DNA from: Roseinatronobacter sp. S2
GTDB taxonomy: Bacteria > Pseudomonadota > Alphaproteobacteria > Rhodobacterales > Rhodobacteraceae
DNA: 64,000 bases
Assembly (NCBI RefSeq): GCF_029581395.1
Contig: NZ_CP121116.1
Span: 72,714 to 136,713, forward strand
Reading direction: 5' to 3'
Shown here: positions 51,531 through 60,166 of the stretch, one piece after another
Layout of the letters: every line of letters starts with the position of its first letter
Numbering within the stretch: the first letter of the stretch is position 1
The notes under the pieces: generated by a model
The model's input: the letters and a program-made list of their open reading frames with translations, nothing else
Told to the model about the DNA's origin: nothing
Databases searched by the model: none
Program-made: the position numbers and the translations under genes

Positions 51531-53011
51531 CCGCACCGGTATTTTCAGTCACAAACCTGTCGGTCACGCATGGCAGCGTCAGGGTCTTGCACGATATTTC
51601 CTTCGATCTTGCGGCGGGGGAATGTCTGGCCATTGTCGGGCTGTCGGGCTGTGGCAAAACAACCCTGATGCGCGCCTTGCTGGGGCTGTTGCCGCAATCG
51701 ATGCAGGTATCGGGCGACCTGCGCACCGCCGCAGGCACCGTCCCGCTGGGCAATACGCGTGTTCTGCGGCGCAGATTGGGGCGCGAAATAGGCTTTGTCG
51801 CGCAAAACCCCTTTGATGCCTGCGCGCCGTTGCGCACCGTCCGCGCCCATATCGCGGAAGCATGGCGCGCCCATGGCCTGACACCGGACCACAAGCGCAT
51901 CATCGCGCTGTGCAACCGTCTGGGACTGCCAGGGCAGATGCTGGAGCGCTACCCGCATGAATGGTCGGGGGGCATGTTGCAGCGGGCAAATATCGCAGCC
52001 GCCATCGCGCTGTCCCCGCCTGTTCTGCTGGCGGATGAACCGACATCTGCGGTTGATGCCGATATGGCCGAAACGGTCATGTCCTGCCTGCGCAGCGGCG
52101 CGCCCGGCGTTATTGTCGTCAGCCACGACCTGCCGCTGGTGGCGCGCTGTGCAGATCGCGTGATCCTGATCGAGGATGGCCGCATTGCCGCCATCGCGGG
52201 CCGCGCTGAGCTGTCGTCAGGGCGTGCCCCCGCACCGTTGCACGATTTCATCCGCACCGGCCAGCCCCCTTGCCCCGCGCCGCCCGCGTCCGGCTTGAGC
52301 ATGCTTGACGTCAGGGATCTGGCCATTGATCGCGGCGGGCGGCGTCTGGTGTCGGGGCTGAACTTTGCCTTGCAACCCGGCAAGATACTGGGGGTTGCAG
52401 GCCCGTCCGGTGTTGGCAAGACCAGCTTGCTGGCAACACTTGCAGGACGCCTGCCCCCCGCTGCCGGGGTTATCGTGCGGGGCGGGCAGACCCGCGCGCC
52501 GCGACAGGGCGAAGTGCTGGTCCTGTTTCAGGACGCAGTGTCAAGTATGAACCCGCGCTGGCCGGTTTCGCGCATCGTATCCGAACCCCTGACCAGCGCC
52601 AGCGGGCGGCAACCCCGGCGCGACCGGCCCGATGCAATCCGTCAGGCAATGGGCGCTTTCGGCCTTGGGCATATCAACCTGAACTCGCGCCCCGGCGCAT
52701 TGTCGATGGGGCAGGCCCAGCGTGTAACACTGGCGCGCGCCAGCCTTGCCAAACCAACGCTGATACTTGCGGATGAACCGACAAGCGCGCTTGATCCACG
52801 GCAAAAATCAGCCGCGCTGGCCGGTCTGGCACGACTTGCAAAGGCAGGCGCCGCAATCATCCTTGTCAGCCATGACCGCGCCATGCTGCGCGATTTCTGC
52901 CACGAAACGCTTGAATTGCGCGCAGATGCGCAAGGGTGCGTCAATCCTGCTGCTCTGGAAACAACCCCGGCATCCACCGGCCTGCATATTTTGCCGGAAA
53001 CGCCAGCGTAA
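51527..53011 (+). CDS. Fused dual ATPase of Nik/Opp-type ABC importer (DppD-DppF fusion)
   Basis: 494 aa with two complete nucleotide-binding domains. First: Walker A GLSGCGKTT near 40, signature WSGGMLQRANIAAAI near 148, Walker B VLLADEPTSAVD. Second from about residue 265: Walker A GPSGVGKTS near 296, signature LSMGQAQRVTLARASL near 388, Walker B LILADEPTSALDP. The second signature has SMGQ for the usual SGGQ. Last gene of the riboswitch operon; its 3' 71 bp overlap the convergent fic gene. Confidence 0.92.
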   Translation: MTAPVFSVTNLSVTHGSVRVLHDISFDLAAGECLAIVGLSGCGKTTLMRALLGLLPQSMQVSGDLRTAAGTVPLGNTRVLRRRLGREIGFVAQNPFDACAPLRTVRAHIAEAWRAHGLTPDHKRIIALCNRLGLPGQMLERYPHEWSGGMLQRANIAAAIALSPPVLLADEPTSAVDADMAETVMSCLRSGAPGVIVVSHDLPLVARCADRVILIEDGRIAAIAGRAELSSGRAPAPLHDFIRTGQPPCPAPPASGLSMLDVRDLAIDRGGRRLVSGLNFALQPGKILGVAGPSGVGKTSLLATLAGRLPPAAGVIVRGGQTRAPRQGEVLVLFQDAVSSMNPRWPVSRIVSEPLTSASGRQPRRDRPDAIRQAMGAFGLGHINLNSRPGALSMGQAQRVTLARASLAKPTLILADEPTSALDPRQKSAALAGLARLAKAGAAIILVSHDRAMLRDFCHETLELRADAQGCVNPAALETTPASTGLHILPETPA

Positions 53012-54140
53012 GCGGCGCGCGCGGGCTGGGCGACGACAGCGCGCCCGCGTCAAGCAATGCGGATGTGACCCGCCGCGCCGTGCGGTCGCTGGTGCCAAGA
53101 ATGGCTTCAACCTCGCCCCGCTGTATCTGCCCCTGATACAGAACAGCCTTCAGCACCACATCGGATTTCGCAGGCAGGATCGCGGCGCGCATTTCCTCTT
53201 GGGCCCAGATCAATATGCGGTCGCGCAGCCGGTCGGGCCGCATAAGGTTTTCCATGAATTCAACCTGATCAATGCAGATGCGCAGAAAGAATCCGGCAAA
53301 AGACGCAAGCGCCGCTTCGCTAAGGGTGCCGCGCCCGTCCCTGTCGCCCCTGCGCGGGCTGTCACAGGCCGCAAGATGCTCTTTATAGGCAGCGTCCTGC
53401 CGCGCCAGCCCGCGCGCCACAGACCAAAGGCCGCGCGTATCCAGCGCGCGGCGCAACATGGCATAGGACATAAGCCGCGCAACCCGTCCATTGCCATCAA
53501 GGAACGGGTGCACCCACAACAGCCGATGATGCGCGCAGGCCGCCGCCAGAATAGGCTCTATCCGGCCGGGCAGGCTGTAGGCCTTGTGCATCCGGTCCAG
53601 AAAACGTGGCACGGCACCCGGACTGATGGCGATATGGCGCCCGACCTCGACATAGCGGGTGCGCAATTCGCCCGGCACAACCGCAATCCGTTCGCGTGTT
53701 TGCGGATTCTCGACAAACAGAAGTTCGGGCGGCAGCAATTCGCAAAAACGGCGATGTAACGCGACAACCGACTGGGGCGCGGTCGGCGGGTCCGGCATGC
53801 CATCCTCGTCGATCCATTTCTGAACGGTGACATGCGCCTTGGCTTCAAGTTGCAGGTTGCGTTTTGTCAGATCGGCGCTGTAATCGCCCTGCATCGCGCG
53901 CTCGATATCAATGGGGTGGGTGGCGTGACCTTCGATCAGATTGCTGTAATAGCAGTTCATCGCGCGCACCAGATCTGCCAGCGCACAGGCCATGGACGGG
54001 GGCAGGCCACTGCGAAAGGCCGCCGATTTTTCTGCCAGTTCAAGCGCAAGATCATTCAGGCCCGCACGCGCAGGCGCACCTTCGGCAACCATCAACGGTT
54101 CGAACAAACCAATCATCTCACCATCATCAGGGATCGTCAT
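52941..54140 (-). CDS. Fic family protein with N-terminal inhibitory motif
   Basis: 399 aa. Catalytic Fic loop HPFLDGNGRVAR at 211-222 is fully canonical, so AMP or other nucleotidyl transfer to hydroxyl groups is expected. Inhibitory motif S-x-x-x-E-G (SNLIEG) at 66-71 marks a class II, self-inhibited Fic protein. C-terminal winged helix about 326-385 (RGEVEAILGTSDRTARRVTS) may bind DNA. ATG 54140. 3' end overlaps the ABC ATPase gene by 71 bp. No separate antitoxin gene is visible, as expected for class II. Confidence 0.93.
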   Translation of the reverse strand: MTIPDDGEMIGLFEPLMVAEGAPARAGLNDLALELAEKSAAFRSGLPPSMACALADLVRAMNCYYSNLIEGHATHPIDIERAMQGDYSADLTKRNLQLEAKAHVTVQKWIDEDGMPDPPTAPQSVVALHRRFCELLPPELLFVENPQTRERIAVVPGELRTRYVEVGRHIAISPGAVPRFLDRMHKAYSLPGRIEPILAAACAHHRLLWVHPFLDGNGRVARLMSYAMLRRALDTRGLWSVARGLARQDAAYKEHLAACDSPRRGDRDGRGTLSEAALASFAGFFLRICIDQVEFMENLMRPDRLRDRILIWAQEEMRAAILPAKSDVVLKAVLYQGQIQRGEVEAILGTSDRTARRVTSALLDAGALSSPSPRAPLTLAFPAKYAGRWMPGLFPEQQD

Positions 54141-54493
54141 CTGTCCTGCACCTTGTCCGCTTCGTTGGCCACTTCCAAACTCAATATAAATTAAATACTA
54201 TCATATGCTTGATGTAATATGAAGCCTGTTGATTTCCTTATTTTTGGCCACTTTACCGGCCACTAGTCCAGCGCAGGAAAATTCACGACCCCCCACAAAC
54301 AGGGGCCGCATTTCCCCCAACGCCGTGCCCGCACCCGCCAACGCGGCGCGATACATGCGCGAAAGTCACACAAACGCCCAATCTGCCTGCGCCCGCACAT
54401 TTGCAGGCGCGCAACCCACCCCCCGCTTGATGAAACACTTGAACACAAACCGGAATCAGGCGAGCGTGTGACCAAGCGGCATGCATTTTATCG
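54141..54493. other. Intergenic region between fic and TAXI gene
   Basis: 353 bp. AT-rich 54180-54250 (fic promoter side) with a repeated GGCCACT motif (54168, 54247, 54261 approximately). An 80-codon Pro/Ala/Asn-rich plus frame (54229-54471) lacks a ribosome site and family features, and is not called. Confidence 0.4.
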
Positions 54494-55468
54494 GTGACGG
54501 AGGGGATCATTTTCACGCGGGCAATATTCATTTCAGCGTCATGCGCGTTTCTTGGCACGGCTGCGCCCGCGCATGAGACATCGATCACCATTGGCACAGG
54601 TGGCGTGACGGGGGTGTATTTCCCTGCCAGCAACGCAATTTGCCGGTTGCTGAATCAAGATCGTGCCGCGCATGGCATCAGATGCAAGGTGCAGCCGACC
54701 GGTGGTTCAATGCACAATCTGCAAGCAATACGCTTTGACGGGCTGGAATTTGGCGTAGTGCAATCCGATCTGCAATTCCACGCCTATAACGGCAGCGGCG
54801 GTTTTGAACACGATGGCGCGTTTGACGGGCTGCGCGCGGTGTTTTCGCTGCATCCCGAACCCTTCACGGTGATTGCACGCGCCGATAGCGGCATCAGGGT
54901 GTTTGACGATCTGGCGGGCAAGCGGGTGAATATTGGCAATCCCGGTTCCGGCCAGCGCGCCACCATGGACGTTGTGATGCAGGCCATGGGTTGGGGGCTG
55001 GACAGTTTCGCGCAGGTCACCGAATTGTCGCCCGCGCGACAGTCCCAAGCGCTGTGCGACAACGACGTTGATGCGATTGTCTATGCCGTCGGTCACCCGT
55101 CGGTCGCCATCCATGACGCCACCGCCTGCGACACGGTTCTGGTCAAGGTCGACAATCCCGCAATCCGCGCCTTGGTCGACAAGTATGAGTATTACAGCAT
55201 GGCCACCATCGCCGGTGGCATGTATCGCGGCGCGGAAGATGACACACCAACCTTTGGCATGCGTGCCACGCTTGTCGCATCGGCGGACGTGCCTGAAATG
55301 GTCGCATATCAACTGACCAGAACCATTTTTGAAAATCTGGACCAGTTCAGGGGGCTGCATTCCGCCCTGAACGGGCTGGACCGCAATGAAATGGTGCATG
55401 AGGCCCTTTCAGCAAAAATGCATGCAGGTGCGAAATCATATTTCCAGGAAGTGGGATTGCTGGAATAG
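54494..55468 (+). CDS. TAXI family solute-binding protein, orphan
   Basis: 324 aa with a signal peptide (hydrophobic about 8-24, cleavage after PAHA). TAXI signatures ITIGTGGVTGVYFPASNAIC near 31, and GKRVNIGNPGSGQRATMDVV near 143. No TRAP permease is adjacent; it may use the fused permease at 18693 or a distant one. Start is uncertain: GTG 54494 lacks a ribosome site, while a strong GGAGG at 54499-54503 stands 5 bp before an ATT codon at 54509. Confidence 0.85.
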   Translation: MTEGIIFTRAIFISASCAFLGTAAPAHETSITIGTGGVTGVYFPASNAICRLLNQDRAAHGIRCKVQPTGGSMHNLQAIRFDGLEFGVVQSDLQFHAYNGSGGFEHDGAFDGLRAVFSLHPEPFTVIARADSGIRVFDDLAGKRVNIGNPGSGQRATMDVVMQAMGWGLDSFAQVTELSPARQSQALCDNDVDAIVYAVGHPSVAIHDATACDTVLVKVDNPAIRALVDKYEYYSMATIAGGMYRGAEDDTPTFGMRATLVASADVPEMVAYQLTRTIFENLDQFRGLHSALNGLDRNEMVHEALSAKMHAGAKSYFQEVGLLE

Positions 55469-55493
55469 CGCAGACCGCCGCAAGCCGTGCCAG

Positions 55494-56915
55494 CTACAGC
55501 ATTGCGCGCAGGGCGTTGCGGTCAATCTTGGACCGGTGGCGTTTATCCATTGGCATGCTGGCCACATGAACGACCCGCGCAATGCCCAACGCGCTGGCGC
55601 GGCTTTGCCACACAGCCACCTGCGCCTTGTCCCCCTCGATCACAAGGCAGGCGGTGTCATGGACGGCCATCAGGGCGCATTGGCGCACGCCGGGCCATTG
55701 CCGCACAGCACCCTCGACCGCGAACGGATAGCACATGCGACCCGCGATTTTCACATCCGTGCCCATGCGCCCCAGCAACCAAAGGCGGCCTTGCGCATCC
55801 AGACGGCCCACATCGCCGGTGCGGTGCCAGACTATTGCGCCATCACGGATCTTGTTTTGTGCATCATGGGCGGGGTCAAGATAGCCGCGGTTCACATGCG
55901 CACCGGCAACCTGAATCTCATCCTTGTGAATGCGCAAGTCTATCCCCGCAACAGGGTGGCCGACCAGAAGCCCCTGCCCCCCGTCCATCGCCGCGCGGTC
56001 ATCAGATGTTATATCAGTGGCGTCCAGATGGGCAATCGGCTCCGCCTCGGTCGAGCCATAGACACAACACACGCGCAAATCAGGCCGGACCGCGTGCATC
56101 CGGTCAATCAGTTCGGGAAATACAGGGCCACCGCCGGTAAAGACCGTATGCAGCGGCGCATCTGCCCCTGCCTGCACCAACATTTCGCACAGGGATGGCG
56201 GCACAAGTGCGCGGGTGACGCGGTTCTTGTGCACCCAGTCGCGCAATTGCGCGGGGTCCAGCGCATCAAGGCGCGACATCTTCCAGTTCGGCAACACCGA
56301 TGTCCGCCCGCTGGCAATATTGATCAGCACGAACACGGGAAACGCAACCAGATCGCGCTGGGGCTGCGCGCTGTGCAACAGCGGCGCGATGGCGCTATGC
56401 TGCGCAGCAAGGAAATCATGGCTGCGCGGAATGGCCTTTGGCGCCCCCGTCGTGCCCGATGTGAACGAGATTAGCGCAATATCCGCGCCCGCAGGGGGGG
56501 GCGTATCGGGGACAGGCGCAGCCTGCCCGTTCGGGCGCAGATGGCGCACCCCCCATAATTGGGGCAACACCCAACGCAGCAGCCCATACAGGCCAGAACT
56601 GCAAAAGGCGCGTGGTCTGGTGAAGCGCGCGGCATGGCGCAGCCCCGCAAGGCCCAATGCCGGTTCTGGCAGAACGGCAGTTGCGCCAAGTGTCCACAGC
56701 GCGGCCAGCGCGGCATACAGGTCCGCCTCCACAGACATGGCCACCAACACCTTGTCGCCCGCACGAATGCCCTTGCTGTGCCACGCCCCCGCAAAACGCA
56801 CGCGCCGCGCATCCAGTTCGGCAAACGTTACCGCGCGCCCCTTGCCATCGACCAGCGCCACCCTGTCGGGATGCCGCTGAACGGCGGCGGCAAAGTCGCG
56901 CAGCAGGTCAGACAT
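55494..56915 (-). CDS. AMP-dependent acyl-CoA synthetase/ligase-like protein
   Basis: 473 aa adenylate-forming enzyme. Phosphate-binding loop ISFTSGTTGAPKAIPRS near 148, A5 motif VYGSTEAEPI near 290, A7/A8 HRTGDVGRLDAQGRLWLLGR near 370, and a C-terminal catalytic Lys in HRSKIDRNAL. Shorter than most acyl-CoA ligases and similar in style to OleC/beta-lactone synthetases. Activates an acid; substrate unknown. Last of seven coupled genes; ATG overlaps the GNAT stop by 8 bp. Confidence 0.85.
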   Translation of the reverse strand: MSDLLRDFAAAVQRHPDRVALVDGKGRAVTFAELDARRVRFAGAWHSKGIRAGDKVLVAMSVEADLYAALAALWTLGATAVLPEPALGLAGLRHAARFTRPRAFCSSGLYGLLRWVLPQLWGVRHLRPNGQAAPVPDTPPPAGADIALISFTSGTTGAPKAIPRSHDFLAAQHSAIAPLLHSAQPQRDLVAFPVFVLINIASGRTSVLPNWKMSRLDALDPAQLRDWVHKNRVTRALVPPSLCEMLVQAGADAPLHTVFTGGGPVFPELIDRMHAVRPDLRVCCVYGSTEAEPIAHLDATDITSDDRAAMDGGQGLLVGHPVAGIDLRIHKDEIQVAGAHVNRGYLDPAHDAQNKIRDGAIVWHRTGDVGRLDAQGRLWLLGRMGTDVKIAGRMCYPFAVEGAVRQWPGVRQCALMAVHDTACLVIEGDKAQVAVWQSRASALGIARVVHVASMPMDKRHRSKIDRNALRAML

Positions 56916-57753
56916 CCCATTTCAGCCCAAGCAATTCATAGCGGCGAAACACCTGCCCGCCTTCCTGACGGCTGCGCGCGGCAGAACGGTTATCGTCATG
57001 GATCAGCGCGTGAATCACTGCCTGATAGCCCAACGCGCGGGCGGCAGCATGACAGGCATGCACCATATGCCGCCCCGCGCCGGGAATAAGACTGGCATAG
57101 GTTTTCAGGATTACGGTTTTCGTGTCCAACCCTTCGGCATAGTTCGGGATTGCAAACAAAAAGCCCGCCAACGCCCCGTCTGGCCGCCGCGCGAAAAAGA
57201 TCAACGCGGGCTTTAGCATGGGAAGAACGGGTTTATACATATCAAGGAACGCCGATTCAGGGATGGGCGTGTAAAACGCGTTACCAGAAAATGCCGCTGA
57301 CGACAGGGCAAACACCTCTCGCAGCATGGCGTCCGGGTCGTCGCCCGCCCATACCTCGACCGTGAAACCGGCGGGGGCGGGCAATGGCGCGGGGTCGCAT
57401 ATGTCCAAGGGCATCCGCGCCGAAAAATAGCGCGCCACAGGCTGGAAACCGGCGGCGGCAAAAATCAACGGCTCATGCGGGCGATTGGCCGGTTCCATCA
57501 AAAAGGCGGGCGTGCCGTCACTTTCGCTGACAAAACGGTAACTGTGCCATGTGTCACCTGCCATTGGGCCCAACACACGGTCGAACCCCGCATCCCGCAC
57601 CCGCGCCAGCGCCTGTTGCAACAAATCCGTGCCCGCCTGTGGCGTCTTGAACGACACATTGCCAAGCGTCGCGGCGCGCACACCGTCCCAATCCGGCCCG
57701 TTCAGATGAAGGGTCAGGGACGCGCCATCGGTTTTCAGTGTCTCAATCGTCAC
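56908..57753 (-). CDS. GNAT-like acyltransferase, uncharacterised
   Basis: 281 aa. The layout (LGPMAGDTWHSYRFVSESDG near 62, two alpha/beta halves, late AARALGYQAVIHALIHDDNR near 240 and GQVFRRYELLGLKW at the end) resembles the large GNAT-type proteins found with lipid or secondary-metabolite genes. GTG start overlaps the upstream TGA (GTGA). Possibly transfers an acyl or aminoacyl group onto the product of this operon (inference). Confidence 0.65.
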   Translation of the reverse strand: MTIETLKTDGASLTLHLNGPDWDGVRAATLGNVSFKTPQAGTDLLQQALARVRDAGFDRVLGPMAGDTWHSYRFVSESDGTPAFLMEPANRPHEPLIFAAAGFQPVARYFSARMPLDICDPAPLPAPAGFTVEVWAGDDPDAMLREVFALSSAAFSGNAFYTPIPESAFLDMYKPVLPMLKPALIFFARRPDGALAGFLFAIPNYAEGLDTKTVILKTYASLIPGAGRHMVHACHAAARALGYQAVIHALIHDDNRSAARSRQEGGQVFRRYELLGLKWDV

Positions 57754-59069
57754 AGGCTTCCTCCGGCTGGTGGGGGTGTGCCGCCCTGATCTATGACCGC
57801 AAGGGTATAATAGGCCAGCGGCAGGATCATGGACAACACTGTCAGCTTCAACACCCGATGCCTGAAAAACATGTCAGGCAGGGCCGCACTGGCCGCAGCG
57901 CTTAGGGCCAGACACAGGCAGGCCAGCACCAGCAACGGTTCTGCCCATAAACTGTGCGGCGGGTTCAGCCATGTCACAATCTGGCGCAAACCAAGCAGCG
58001 CCGCCGCGATCACCGGCACCCAGACCAGATTTCGCCGCAAGGCAAGCGTGCTTAGCCCCATGACCAGCCCCATGGCCGTCAGGCCATAAAACTGGACCGC
58101 GTTCCACCCGACAGCATTGCCAAGCGCCAGCCAGCCGAAACTGAACAACGCCAGCCCTGCAACCATGTCCAGATCGCCAAAATCATCACCACCGGGGGAT
58201 CGCGCACTGGCCCAGGGATAGGCCACAAGCACCAGCGCGGGCAGGATGGCGTTTTGCAATTCAACTGACGCCAGTATCAGAAACATCGCCACGACATAGA
58301 CGCGCGCGGCATGGGTCGACAGCCCACAACGCGGGCCGATGATGCGCGACGCAATGATTGCCAGCACGAACAGCACGGCAATGGGCAGCAGCTCAAATAG
58401 GGTGCTGTTGCTGTGAACCTCCAGAAAGACCAGCAAGCCAAGCGGCAGAAACAGGTTGTCGAACCCCCGCCAGCTTTGGGCCTCGACCAATGCGCCGAAA
58501 CCGGCCACCAGCAGGGCAAGTGTCAGAATGTTCAGGGGCGGCAGGTCCGACAGGAACATCAGGCAGATCAGCGCCACCAGAAGCGTGATGACAAAAAACA
58601 CCACTGTGCCTTCGACACTTTTGACACCCTGTTCCACCTTGAAGCGGCGCGTGCCATAGGCGGTTCCCGCCAGTGCCGCCGCCGCATCGGCCAGCGTCAG
58701 CACCGCGATTGGCAGCACATAGAACAGCGCCACCCCGTCTGCGAAAAAGAAACAAAGCCCCACCGAAATGGCCAGCAGGAAATCCCCGTAGGACCGGCGT
58801 TCGACACTGTGCACCGCGTCGCCCAGCCGCCCCGAAATCTGCGGCAGGCGCAGCGCAACCATCATCACCAGTGTCAGCGCGACAATCATGTAAACAGGCC
58901 AGCGATTAGGGAAAAGCCACGGCAACCCCATCGCATAGATACCCGTGCCAACATGCACCAGCTTGCGTTTCACTTCGGCGCTGAACGGCAGGCGGCGCAC
59001 CAGCGCCATCAACACCAAAAGGGCCGCAACCGACCCGAACGCGATGACCAGTTGCACAGCCATACTCAC
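57750..59069 (-). CDS. Membrane protein, phytol/dolichol kinase-cytidylyltransferase-like
   Basis: 439 aa with about 12 TM helices. The first half resembles phytol/dolichol kinases: SAEVKRKLVHVGTGIYAMG near 30, ADAAAALAGTAYGTRRF near 126, and KSVEGTVVFF near 149 (the K-x-x-E-G-T/S motif of the family). The second half is an additional membrane domain not found in simple phytol kinases. Likely phosphorylates an isoprenoid alcohol or transfers CDP. GTG 59069 in GTGA overlap with the DUF3419 gene. Confidence 0.75.
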   Translation of the reverse strand: MSMAVQLVIAFGSVAALLVLMALVRRLPFSAEVKRKLVHVGTGIYAMGLPWLFPNRWPVYMIVALTLVMMVALRLPQISGRLGDAVHSVERRSYGDFLLAISVGLCFFFADGVALFYVLPIAVLTLADAAAALAGTAYGTRRFKVEQGVKSVEGTVVFFVITLLVALICLMFLSDLPPLNILTLALLVAGFGALVEAQSWRGFDNLFLPLGLLVFLEVHSNSTLFELLPIAVLFVLAIIASRIIGPRCGLSTHAARVYVVAMFLILASVELQNAILPALVLVAYPWASARSPGGDDFGDLDMVAGLALFSFGWLALGNAVGWNAVQFYGLTAMGLVMGLSTLALRRNLVWVPVIAAALLGLRQIVTWLNPPHSLWAEPLLVLACLCLALSAAASAALPDMFFRHRVLKLTVLSMILPLAYYTLAVIDQGGTPPPAGGSL

Positions 59070-60166
59070 CCGACAACTTCCTCGATCACGAAATCCGAAT
59101 AGAAGAACGCCTTGTCACGCGATTTCAGGTCATCCTCCAGCTTGCGCAGGCGCGTCACGCGTGCGGACAGGTGCGCAGGCACGCGGCGCGGGGCCATCAT
59201 GTTCCAGTAGACCAGCCGCGCACCGGGGGCGGCGGCGCCGAGGATGCTGTCATACACCTGCGCGAATACCGGCGGGGACATATATTCAAATATGTCCGAC
59301 AGGTTGAACCCATGCGCCAACTCGCCGGTTTTGATAAATGCCTCCAGCGAACCGGGGCGGATTTCAATGCGGGCGCAGCGGTCGCGGATCACGTCAAAAT
59401 TCTCCGCGCGCCACGCCATCGGCAGGGCCGCGCCATGCGTGCCCTTGATGATCCAGTGCAGATAGGGGTTTTCCGACGGGTCGGTTTGCACCGCGGCGTG
59501 ATGGATGCGCCGCGCCACATGCTGCGCGGGGCTGCCATCGACATGGTCAAAAAACGCCTTGTCCCGCCCCATCCGGCCCATGACAAAGCGCGAGAAAAAG
59601 ACATTCAGCAACACCCGCCAGCGCCATGTGTTGAACCGCGTGTCAAAGAAGTCCTGACGCCCCTGCCGGTCACGCGGCACGAATATGTCGTCCCGCGTCG
59701 CGCGGGAATGCACGAGCGGCAAAAACCACGTTCGGAATATACGGAAATAGCGTTCGAACTTGCCCACCCCGCCAGCCCCGAAACGCGCGACATCCGTGGC
59801 CTGTGCATTCCAGAATGCCTGTGTTTCAGGGTCAAGCGCGGCCACCACACGCGCCAGCAGCGCCTTGCGCTGCATGGACGCACGCGCGCCCATCAGTTCC
59901 AGAAATTCCGCATGGGTCAGGGTCGCATAGGCCGCGATCCGCAGCTTCAGGCAGGCTATCTGCGCAGGCGACAGGTCGACCACCACAATTTTGGCGGGGT
60001 CCAGCACCAGCATTGCCAGCGCATTATCCCCCGCCGCGCAGATCGACACCAGCGTTCGCCCGCTGCAATCGCCCATTGCCGCCGTCAGGATATCCGCATC
60101 TTCCCATAGCTGGGCATAGCGGATGTGGTCAAAGGCGGCTTTCGCTTCAATCTCGGAATTCGTCAA
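59066..60166 (-). CDS. DUF3419 family protein (BtaA-like 3-amino-3-carboxypropyl transferase family)
   Basis: 366 aa. SAM-binding Rossmann region RTLVSICAAGDNALAMLVLD near 38, with VVDLSPAQIACLKLRIAA, then a C-terminal NLSDIFEYMSPPVF near 285. BtaA members transfer the 3-amino-3-carboxypropyl group of SAM to diacylglycerol for betaine lipids. No btaB methyltransferase is adjacent. I choose TTG 60166 (LTNSEIEAKAAFDHIRYAQ) because GGAGAGG lies 4-7 bp upstream, overlapping the previous gene by 20 bp; TTG 60199 has no ribosome site. Confidence 0.85.
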   Translation of the reverse strand: MTNSEIEAKAAFDHIRYAQLWEDADILTAAMGDCSGRTLVSICAAGDNALAMLVLDPAKIVVVDLSPAQIACLKLRIAAYATLTHAEFLELMGARASMQRKALLARVVAALDPETQAFWNAQATDVARFGAGGVGKFERYFRIFRTWFLPLVHSRATRDDIFVPRDRQGRQDFFDTRFNTWRWRVLLNVFFSRFVMGRMGRDKAFFDHVDGSPAQHVARRIHHAAVQTDPSENPYLHWIIKGTHGAALPMAWRAENFDVIRDRCARIEIRPGSLEAFIKTGELAHGFNLSDIFEYMSPPVFAQVYDSILGAAAPGARLVYWNMMAPRRVPAHLSARVTRLRKLEDDLKSRDKAFFYSDFVIEEVVG

